Source: Streptomyces chryseus
GTDB lineage: Bacteria; Actinomycetota; Actinomycetes; Streptomycetales; Streptomycetaceae
Reading direction: 5' to 3'
Length of the DNA: 64,000 nt
Assembly (NCBI RefSeq): GCF_014650755.1
Contig: NZ_BMVO01000020.1
Location: forward strand, 1-64,000
Made by a program: the position numbers and the translations under genes
Shown here: piece after piece, positions 57,877 through 64,000 of the stretch
How positions within the stretch are numbered: position 1 is the stretch's first letter
Layout: each line of letters starts with the position of its first letter
Notes under the pieces: model-generated
What the model was told of the DNA's origin: nothing
The model's input: only the letters and a program-made list of their open reading frames with translations
Database searches by the model: none

Positions 57877-59226
57877 TCAGCCCCGGTCGAGGAGCAGCAG
57901 CGCCACGTCGTCGGTCAGCTCGCCGCCGTTGAGGTCGCGTGCCTCGGTGACCGCCGCCTCCAGCAGCGCCTCGCCCCGGAGCCCGGCCGCCAGCTGGCGG
58001 TTGATCATGTCGACCATGCCGTCCTGACCGAGCCGCTGCTTCGACCCGGGCGGGCCGACACGGCCCTCGATCAGGCCGTCCGTGTACATCATCAGGCTCC
58101 ACGAGCCGCCCAGCTCGACCTGCCGCCGCGACCAGCGGGCGCGGGGCAGCAGACCGAGCGCCGGGCCCCCGTCCTCGTACGGAAGCAGCTGCGCGGCCCG
58201 GCCCTGGCGTGCGATCAGCGGTGACGGGTGGCCCGCCAGGCACAGCCCGGCCCGCCGGCCGTCCGGAGCGATGTCGACCGTGCAGAGCGTCGCGAAGATC
58301 TCCTCGCTCTCCCGCTCGTGTTCCAGGACCTGCTGGAGCGTGGACAGCAGCTCGTCGCCGCACAGGCCCGCGAACGTCAGGGCGCGCCAGGCGATGCGCA
58401 GTTCCACGCCCAGGGCGGCCTCGTCCGGGCCGTGGCCGCAGACGTCGCCGATCATCGCGTGGACCGTGCCGTCGGAGGTGCGGACCGTGTCGTAGAAGTC
58501 ACCGCCGAGCAGGGCGCGTGAGCGCCCGGGCCGGTAGCGGGACGCGAAGCGCAGGTTCGAACCCTCCAGCAGCGGGGTCGGCAGCAGGCCGCGCTCCAGG
58601 CGGGCGTTCTCCTGCGCGCGCAGCCGCGACTCGGCCAGCTTGTGCTGCGCCCGGTCGGCGCGCTTGCGCTCGACGGCGTAACGGATGGCGCGGCTGAGCT
58701 GACGCCCGTCGAGCTCGTCGCGGAACAGGTAGTCCTGCGCGCCGACGCGCACCGCCTCGGCGGCCAGGTCGGCGTCGGTCTCGGCGGTCAGCGCCAGCAC
58801 GGCGTGCCGGGGCGCGAGCCGCAGCACGTGCCGCAGGGCCGCCAGCCGGTCCCCGGCCTCGCCGTCGCCGCCCGAGGAGGGGGCGGGCAGGGCGAGGTCG
58901 AGCAGGATGCAGTGGACGTCGTCCGTGAGCAGCCGCTCGGCCTCCGTGAGGTTGCGGGCGGTACGGATACGGACACGGGTGCCGGCGGCGTCGAGCAGCG
59001 ACGGGACGGTGAACGTCCCCGCCGGGTCGTCCTCGATCACCAGCAGGGTGAGATCGGTGCTGTTCGCGGACATGCCGGGGGAGGCCGGGGCGGCCTGGAC
59101 CGTGGCTGCCACCGGTGCTGCGGCTGCCGCGGTCTGCATGCTGCTCCCGGCCTGCTGTTTCGGCAGGAGGACCTGACCGTGCTCCACGGCCGTGCTCTCA
59201 CGCTGCCGCGGTACGGGTACGGGCAT
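57877..59226 (-). CDS. PP2C-type (SpoIIE-like) phosphatase with receiver domain
   Basis: 449 residues. The N-terminus is Ala/Pro-rich (about 1-55), then a response-regulator receiver (LTLLVIEDDPAGTF, phospho-site in CILLDLALP, Lys replaced in QDYLFRDEL). The PP2C/SpoIIE phosphatase domain follows with SRALLGGDFYDTV, MIGDVCGHGPDEAAL, YTDGLIEGR and GGELTDDVALLLL. It should dephosphorylate an anti-sigma antagonist protein on a signal from an unknown kinase. GGAAGGA precedes ATG 59226. Confidence 0.92.
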   Translation of the reverse strand: MPVPVPRQRESTAVEHGQVLLPKQQAGSSMQTAAAAAPVAATVQAAPASPGMSANSTDLTLLVIEDDPAGTFTVPSLLDAAGTRVRIRTARNLTEAERLLTDDVHCILLDLALPAPSSGGDGEAGDRLAALRHVLRLAPRHAVLALTAETDADLAAEAVRVGAQDYLFRDELDGRQLSRAIRYAVERKRADRAQHKLAESRLRAQENARLERGLLPTPLLEGSNLRFASRYRPGRSRALLGGDFYDTVRTSDGTVHAMIGDVCGHGPDEAALGVELRIAWRALTFAGLCGDELLSTLQQVLEHERESEEIFATLCTVDIAPDGRRAGLCLAGHPSPLIARQGRAAQLLPYEDGGPALGLLPRARWSRRQVELGGSWSLMMYTDGLIEGRVGPPGSKQRLGQDGMVDMINRQLAAGLRGEALLEAAVTEARDLNGGELTDDVALLLLDRG

Positions 59227-59473
59227 CGGTTTCGGTTTCCTTCCCACCCCCCGAGGGTGCGGCGGCACGACGATCGACGTTCCGCCAAACGGGGACCATA
59301 GCGTCACCCGGCGCCCCAGCGGAATGCCGTGCGCAAAGCCGCCAGGGCCATATGCCGCCTCCCGCAACGCATCCGGCCGTATCGGCAGGGTGCCGGGTCA
59401 TGACGAACATCACGCCCCGGACCACCCGTACGGCCGCCCGCGACGGCTCGGCCGCGCCCCCGGGGATCCGGTT

Positions 59474-60514
59474 CTACTTGTCCGGACGGACGACGCCCAG
59501 AATCGGCATCGAACCGGCCCCGGCCATCGTCACGTCCCGGCCGGGACGGGGCGCGTGCACCATCGCGCCGTCGCCCACGTACATCCCGATGTGGCTGGCG
59601 TCGTCGAAGTAGACGATCAGGTCGCCGGGCCGCATGTCCCTCACGTCGACGCGCGGCAGCTGCTTCCACTGCTCCTGCGACGTCCGCGGTATGGCGCGTC
59701 CGCCCGCGAGCCACGCCTGCGACGTCAGCCCCGAGCAGTCGAAGGAGCCCGGGCCCTCGGCGCCCCAGACGTACGGCTTGCCGATCTGGGCCGTCGCGAA
59801 GGCGACGGCGGCCTCGCCGCCCTTCGTCGCCCTGCCCGCGGCGTCCCCGAGCGCGCCGGAGTCGAGCCAGGCGGTCTGCGCCCGGTACTCCGCCTCCTGC
59901 TCCATCCGCAGAAGCCGCTCGCGCTCGTCCTTCTCCAGCGTCGACTCGAGCTTCTCCGCGGCGGCGATCTGCTTCTTGATCTCCTTCTTCGCCGCTTCCT
60001 TCTTCTTGCGGCTCGACTCCAGTCGTTTCCACTGGGCGGTGGCGTCCTCGGTGTACGCCTCCAAGTCGGTCTGTGTACGGGACAGTTCGCCCAGGAGCCC
60101 CTTGGCCGCCTGCTGCCCCTCGCGCAGCCGCCCCGCCCCGTCGAGGAAGTGCCGGGGGTCGCGGCTGAGCATCAGCTTCGCCTCGGGCGGCAGCCCGCCG
60201 CTGCGGTACTGGGCGCGCGCCTCGGCCCCGATCCTCCGCTTGAGGTCCTCGATCCGCTGCTGGCCCTCGACGATCTCCTTGGCCAGCTTCACGATCTCGG
60301 ACGACTGCTTGTCGGCGCGCTCCTCGGCCAGGTTGTACGCGTCGGTGGCCGCCCCGGCCTTGCGGTACAGGGCGTCGATCTCGCCGCGCACCTCCTGGAG
60401 CCGCTGCTCGCTGCGCGGCGGACTGGGATCGGCGTACGCCTGTCCCGGCGCGGCCAGCACGGTCAGGGCGCAGACCAGCGCGATCGCGGTCGCGGCGCTG
60501 CGACGTCGGTTCAC
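59474..60514 (-). CDS. Secreted NlpC/P60 endopeptidase with coiled coil
   Basis: 346 residues. Signal peptide (RRRSAATAIALVCALTVLAAPGQAYA), long coiled coil (about 35-215; EQRLQEVRGEIDALYRKAGAATDAYNLAEERAD, KKKEAAKKEIKKQIAAAEKLESTLEKDERERLL), then an NlpC/P60 domain (about 235-345) with Cys in GSFDCSGLTSQAWLAGG and His in SHIGMYVGDGAMVHAP. It cuts peptide bridges of the wall; the coiled coil probably restrains activity, as in RipA-type enzymes. GTG 60514 has GGGGGAG upstream. A 7-bp inverted repeat lies 20 bases upstream of the start. Confidence 0.92.
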   Translation of the reverse strand: MNRRRSAATAIALVCALTVLAAPGQAYADPSPPRSEQRLQEVRGEIDALYRKAGAATDAYNLAEERADKQSSEIVKLAKEIVEGQQRIEDLKRRIGAEARAQYRSGGLPPEAKLMLSRDPRHFLDGAGRLREGQQAAKGLLGELSRTQTDLEAYTEDATAQWKRLESSRKKKEAAKKEIKKQIAAAEKLESTLEKDERERLLRMEQEAEYRAQTAWLDSGALGDAAGRATKGGEAAVAFATAQIGKPYVWGAEGPGSFDCSGLTSQAWLAGGRAIPRTSQEQWKQLPRVDVRDMRPGDLIVYFDDASHIGMYVGDGAMVHAPRPGRDVTMAGAGSMPILGVVRPDK

Positions 60515-60533
60515 AAGCTCCCCCGGATCCCAC

Positions 60534-60556
60534 ATCACATACCTCGCGCATGTGAT
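60534..60556. promoter_or_regulatory. Inverted repeat ATCACAT-N9-ATGTGAT
   Basis: Perfect 7-bp arms (60534-60540, 60550-60556) in an A/T-richer promoter region 20 bases before the NlpC/P60 start. It is likely an operator of that gene. The half-sites are in the opposite orientation to a CRP site. Confidence 0.6.
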
Positions 60557-60701
60557 TTACCGTCAGTAACATAGGCGCGAAAGGGATGCTGCCATGCCGC
60601 CCGTCAAAACGACAGAGGCCCCCGCACACTGGTTTCTGACGAACAGGCAGCTCGCCGCGTTCCCTCCGGCGATCACTCGTTCGGGAAGATCCCGAACGGT
60701 T

Positions 60702-61508
60702 TCAGCCGGTGCGCGGCCGGAGAGCGGCCCAGTTCACGGTGACCTCACCCTGCCGCCACCGCCGTTCCCCGTCCGCCAGCGGCCAGTCGGCCGAGAGGTC
60801 GCGCACGGACTTGATCCAGCGCTGCCGGGCGCCGAGCGAGGCGTACGGAGCCGCCGCCGCCCACGCCCGGTCGAAGTCCCGCAGGAAGGCGTGCACCGGT
60901 TCGCCGGGCACATTGCGGTGGATGAGGGCCTTCGGCAGCCGCTCCGCGAGGTCGGAAGGCCGCTCCAACGACCCCAGCCGGGTCGCGAACGTCACGGTCC
61001 GCGGCCCCTCCGCCCCCAGCGCGACCCACACGTGCCGCCGCCCGATCTCGTCGCACGTCCCCTCGACCAGCAGACCGCCGGGCGCCAGCCGCCCGCACAG
61101 CCGGGCCCAGACCGCCGCGACCTCGCCCTCGTCGTACTGGCGCAGCACGTTCGCCGCCCGGATCAGGGCGGGCCGGCGGCTGTCGGGCAGCGGGACCTCG
61201 AAGCCGCCGTGCCGGAAGGCGAGACCGTCGCGCTCGTACGGCTTCGCGGCCGCGACCCGGGCCGGTTCGATCTCGATGCCCACGACCTCGGCGGCGGGCG
61301 CGGCGGTGCGCAGCCGCCCGAGCAGCTCGACGGCGGTCCAGGGCGCGGCCCCGTACCCGAGGTCCACCGCGACCGGGTCCGCGCTGCGGCGCAGCTCGGG
61401 GCCGTGCGCGGCGGCGATCCAGCGGTCCATGCGACGCAGCCGGTTCGGATTGGTGGTCCCGCGGGTGACGGCGCCGACGGGGCGCGAAGGGGACGTGCGG
61501 GAGGGCAT
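60702..61508 (-). CDS. Class I SAM-dependent methyltransferase
   Basis: 268 residues, Rossmann-like fold. SAM-site pieces: VAVDLGYGAAPWTAVELLGRL (motif I variant), VVGIEIEPARVAAA with the acidic ribose ligand, and ANVLRQYDEGEVAAVWARLCGRLAPGGLLVEGT. Target unknown. ATG 61508 has no ribosome site, but a minus-strand -10-like TACCCT (61520-61515) ends 6 bases upstream, so the message may be leaderless. It is divergent from mshA. Confidence 0.85.
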   Translation of the reverse strand: MPSRTSPSRPVGAVTRGTTNPNRLRRMDRWIAAAHGPELRRSADPVAVDLGYGAAPWTAVELLGRLRTAAPAAEVVGIEIEPARVAAAKPYERDGLAFRHGGFEVPLPDSRRPALIRAANVLRQYDEGEVAAVWARLCGRLAPGGLLVEGTCDEIGRRHVWVALGAEGPRTVTFATRLGSLERPSDLAERLPKALIHRNVPGEPVHAFLRDFDRAWAAAAPYASLGARQRWIKSVRDLSADWPLADGERRWRQGEVTVNWAALRPRTG

Positions 61509-61671
61509 GAAGCGAGGGTAAGCGCCCGCACGCCCCCGCAAAGGTTGAGGCGGCTGAAGTAATGATTTGGCAAAACGGAAATGGGAGGGGGGTATTCCGC
61601 TGTTTGCGCTCACGGAGGGCCGTGACCGCGCTCTCCCCGCGTCATGCCCCGAGCGAGGAGGAACCGTCGAC

Positions 61672-63018
61672 GTGAGCCAGTACGTCTCCCGACTCGCCGG
61701 CACACTGGCGGCGCCGCCCCGCCTCCGGCTGCCCGGCGGCCACCACCGCAAGCCGCGCCGGATCGCCATGCTCAGCGTCCACACCTCCCCGCTGCACCAG
61801 CCGGGGACGGGCGACGCGGGCGGCATGAACGTCTACATCGTCGAACTCGCCAAGCGCCTCGCCGCCATCAACATCGAGGTCGAGATCTTCACCCGGGCGA
61901 CCACCGGCGGCCTGCCGCCCAGCGTCGAGCTGTCGCCCGGCGTCCTGGTGCGCCACATCGACGCGGGCCCCTACGAGGGCCTCGCCAAGGAGGAGCTGCC
62001 CGCGCAGCTCTGCGCCTTCACGCACGGCGTGATGCAGGCCTGGGCCGGCCAGCGCCCCGGCTACTACGACCTCGTGCACTCCCACTACTGGCTCTCGGGC
62101 CACGTCGGCTGGCTCGCCGCCGAACGCTGGGGCGCCCCCCTCGTCCACGCCATGCACACCATGGCCAAGGTCAAGAACGCCGCACTCGCCGATGGCGACA
62201 CCCCCGAACCGGCCGCGCGCGTCATCGGCGAGACGCAGATCGTACGGGCGGCCGACCGCCTCATCGCCAACACGGCGGAGGAGGCGGACGAACTGACCCG
62301 CTTCTACGAGGCCGACCCCGCCAAGACCGCCGTCGTACACCCCGGCGTGAACCTCGACCGCTTCCGCCCGGCCGACGGCCGCGCCGCCGCCCGCGAGCGC
62401 CTCGGCCTGCCCCAGGACGCGTTCGTCCCCCTCTTCGCGGGCCGCATCCAGCCGCTCAAGGCCCCCGACATCCTGCTGCGCGCGGTCGCCGTACTGCTCG
62501 ACGAGGACCCGTCGCTGCGCGCGAAGATCGTGGTGCCGGTCGTCGGCGGACCCAGCGGCAGCGGCCTCGCCAAGCCCGAGGGCCTCCAGAAGCTCGCGGC
62601 GCGCCTGGGCATCGCCGACGTCGTACGCTTCCGCCCGCCCGTCGGCCAGGACCGCCTGGCGGACTGGTTCCGGGCGGCCTCGGCGCTCGTCATGCCCTCG
62701 TACAGCGAATCGTTCGGCCTGGTCGCCATAGAGGCGCAGGCGTCCGGCACCCCGGTGGTCGCCGCGTCGGTCGGCGGCCTTCCGGTAGCGGTACGGGACG
62801 GGCGGACCGGCATCCTCGTCGAGGGCCACGACCCGGCCGGATACGCCCGCGCGCTGCGGCGCCTCATCGACGAGCCGGGCCTGGTGGACACCATGGGCGC
62901 GGCGGCAGCCCGGCACGCGCAGGGCTTCGGCTGGGACACCGCCGCGTCGGCCACGGCCGACGTCTACACGGCCGCGATGCACGAACACCGCCGTCGCGTA
63001 CGCTCGCACCATGGCTGA
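61672..63018 (+). CDS. mshA: Mycothiol glycosyltransferase MshA
   Basis: 448 residues, GT4 family. IAMLSVHTSPLHQPGTGDAGGMNVYIVELAKRLA is diagnostic of MshA. The acceptor site is in DLVHSHYWLSGHVGWLAAERWGAPLVHAMHTMAKVKN. The UDP-GlcNAc site follows, with FAGRIQPLKAPDILLRAVAVL and the E-x7-E motif ESFGLVAIEAQASGTPVV. It joins GlcNAc to inositol-1-phosphate, the first step of mycothiol synthesis. GAGGAGG precedes GTG 61672. It overlaps the YbjN gene by eight bases. Confidence 0.95.
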   Translation: MSQYVSRLAGTLAAPPRLRLPGGHHRKPRRIAMLSVHTSPLHQPGTGDAGGMNVYIVELAKRLAAINIEVEIFTRATTGGLPPSVELSPGVLVRHIDAGPYEGLAKEELPAQLCAFTHGVMQAWAGQRPGYYDLVHSHYWLSGHVGWLAAERWGAPLVHAMHTMAKVKNAALADGDTPEPAARVIGETQIVRAADRLIANTAEEADELTRFYEADPAKTAVVHPGVNLDRFRPADGRAAARERLGLPQDAFVPLFAGRIQPLKAPDILLRAVAVLLDEDPSLRAKIVVPVVGGPSGSGLAKPEGLQKLAARLGIADVVRFRPPVGQDRLADWFRAASALVMPSYSESFGLVAIEAQASGTPVVAASVGGLPVAVRDGRTGILVEGHDPAGYARALRRLIDEPGLVDTMGAAAARHAQGFGWDTAASATADVYTAAMHEHRRRVRSHHG

Positions 63019-63496
63019 CGCGCAGCAGGTCATCGAGAAGACGCTGAAGGAAGCGGAGCTCGAATGGGAGAGCCCCGAGCCCGGCTCGTACGTGGTCAAA
63101 CTCCCCGGCACCCGCAAGCTGTCCACGACCTGCTCACTGAAGGTCGGCCGGCACTCCCTGTCCATCAACGCCTTCGTCATCCGCCATCCCGACGAGAACG
63201 ACGCGGCGGTGCACCGCTGGCTGCTGGAGCGCAACCTGCGCCTGTACGGCGTGAGTTACGCGATCGACAGCCTCGGTGACATCTACCTGGCCGGCAAGCT
63301 GCCCCTGTCGGCGGTGACCCCGGACGAACTGGACCGCCTGCTGGGCAGCGTCCTTGAGGCGGCGGACGGCAGCTTCAACACCCTGCTGGAACTGGGCTTC
63401 GCCGGTGCGATCCGCAAGGAGTACGCGTGGCGGGTGTCGCGGGGTGAATCGACCAGAAACCTCGAAGCGTTCACGCACCTGACCCGGCCCCGCTGA
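63011..63496 (+). CDS. YbjN domain-containing protein
   Basis: 161 residues, YbjN/type III chaperone-like fold: VIEKTLKEAELEWESPEPGSYVVKLPGTRKLSTTCSLKVGRHSLSINAFVIRHPDENDAAVHRWLLERNLRL and DSLGDIYLAGKLPLSAVTPDELDRLLGSVL. It is regularly encoded behind mshA in Streptomyces and is translationally coupled to it here, but a role in mycothiol synthesis is not known. Confidence 0.88.
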   Translation: MADAQQVIEKTLKEAELEWESPEPGSYVVKLPGTRKLSTTCSLKVGRHSLSINAFVIRHPDENDAAVHRWLLERNLRLYGVSYAIDSLGDIYLAGKLPLSAVTPDELDRLLGSVLEAADGSFNTLLELGFAGAIRKEYAWRVSRGESTRNLEAFTHLTRPR

Positions 63497-63501
63497 CAGA
63501 A

Positions 63502-63532
63502 CGGCCCCGCCTCCCGAGGGAGGCGGGGCCGG
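63502..63532 (+). terminator. Terminator of the mshA-ybjN operon
   Basis: 12-bp perfect stem (63503-63514 with 63519-63530) and 4-base loop, 7 bases after the YbjN stop. It can also serve the convergent small gene. Confidence 0.85.
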
Positions 63533-63551
63533 ACGCGGCGAGGGGACGCCG

Positions 63552-63851
63552 TCAGTCCTTGTCGTTGTGGCCGTCGCGCCCGTTGTAGCCGTTGTCCTTG
63601 TGGTGGTCGCGCCCACAGGAGTGGGACGCCTCGATCTCGGTGATGCCGTACGGGCCACCGACGTTGGAGAGGTAGAAGTCGCCGCTCTGGTTGTCGCAGC
63701 CGTAGCGGTCGGACTTGAAGGGGCTGTCGCTGTAGTGGCCGCCGTCGGAGGGGCCGCCGTCGAAGTCCATGGCGGTGGCAGCGGCGGGCGCGGCTGCCAT
63801 GAAGCCGGCGGCGGTGATGCCGGCGAGGGTGATCGCGACGCGACGAAGCAT
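63552..63851 (-). CDS. Small secreted His/Asp/Gly-rich protein
   Basis: 99 residues. A clear signal peptide (LRRVAITLAGITAAGFMAAAPAAATA) leaves a mature part of about 73 residues rich in Asp, Gly, His and Asn, with two Cys (RYGCDNQ, SHSCGRD) that may pair. The tail HHKDNGYNGRDGHNDKD could bind metal. CAGGAGAG precedes the ATG. Not a chaplin: no chaplin signature is visible. Family unknown. Confidence 0.75.
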   Translation of the reverse strand: MLRRVAITLAGITAAGFMAAAPAAATAMDFDGGPSDGGHYSDSPFKSDRYGCDNQSGDFYLSNVGGPYGITEIEASHSCGRDHHKDNGYNGRDGHNDKD

Positions 63852-64000
63852 GTTTCGCTCTCCTGTACGTACGTGACGGGTGGGGCCTGACGGGGACTGA
63901 CTTCACCTCACCCCCCGCGCACATGACGGCGGCACACGCCAACGGTCATCCGGACGGGGGAGACCGCTGCCTCCGATCGGTCCCACACCCCGCCCGGGCC
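63852..64000. other. Window end, no gene seen
   Basis: 149 bases upstream of the small secreted gene. It must hold that gene's promoter. I find no open frame with coding character and no clear palindrome here. Confidence 0.5.

Noticed and set aside
1..64000. tRNA or rRNA genes
   Set aside because: I saw no TTCGA-containing T-arm with flanking acceptor complementarity and no rRNA-like sequence.

Overview
This window is high-GC actinobacterial chromosome. GC-rich third codon positions, GTG and TTG starts, purine-rich ribosome sites, mycothiol genes (mshA, mshD), GlnR, RsiG and Nur all point to Streptomyces. From memory, the order csoR - pit - pst - ppk - mshD - glnR - nur - rsiG - mshA matches the core region of S. 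coelicolor around SCO4126-SCO4205, so this is conserved chromosome and not an accessory island. I saw no insertion sequence, prophage, CRISPR array, rRNA or tRNA gene.

Layout. (1) 0.1-10.3 kb: a GNAT enzyme, then a minus-strand operon of six genes that looks like a chromosomal, relaxase-less type IV secretion-like machine: pilin-like, VirB8-like, VirB6/TrbL-like, SCO6880 family, VirB4-like ATPase and a degenerate VirD4-like protein. Divergent from it are a peptidoglycan-binding protein and a CwlT-like two-domain wall hydrolase. (2) 10.5-14.4 kb: PAP2 phosphatase, secreted BBE-type flavin oxidase, a 53-residue Cys protein, a lipoprotein. (3) 14.5-30.7 kb: csoR with its operator, then a phosphate neighbourhood (pit with its DUF47 partner, pstSCAB with PHO boxes, ppk-CHAD-NUDIX, a secreted 5'-nucleotidase). 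A GntR/YtrA-ABC operon and mshD interrupt it. (4) 30.7-39.4 kb: sensor kinase/regulator with an HtrA-like protease, a LacI regulator, glnR, an alpha/beta hydrolase, a MoaD/ThiS-like protein and envelope proteins. (5) 39.6-41.8 kb: a sulfur cluster headed by a Cys-containing leader peptide. (6) 41.9-51 kb: three related membrane-anchored proteins, a 33-residue membrane peptide, nitrobindin, nur, ygfZ, dtd, rsiG, asparaginase, an Eis-like acetyltransferase and a HAD protein that lacks its nucleophile. (7) 51.2-64 kb: oxidoreductase/TetR pair around a perfect palindrome, HelD/HelR-like helicase, F420-type nitroreductase, DinB protein, XRE regulator with a 28-bp palindrome and an HbhA-like protein, PP2C phosphatase, NlpC/P60 hydrolase, methyltransferase, mshA, YbjN and a small secreted protein.

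How genes work together. Phosphate import (Pst, Pit), polyphosphate synthesis and binding (Ppk, CHAD) and extracellular phosphate release form one functional neighbourhood. mshA and mshD catalyse the first and last steps of mycothiol synthesis. Many regulators sit beside clear operators (CsoR, YtrA-type, TetR, XRE, PHO box). At least eight genes have a -10-like hexamer ending 6-7 bases before the start codon, suggesting leaderless transcripts.
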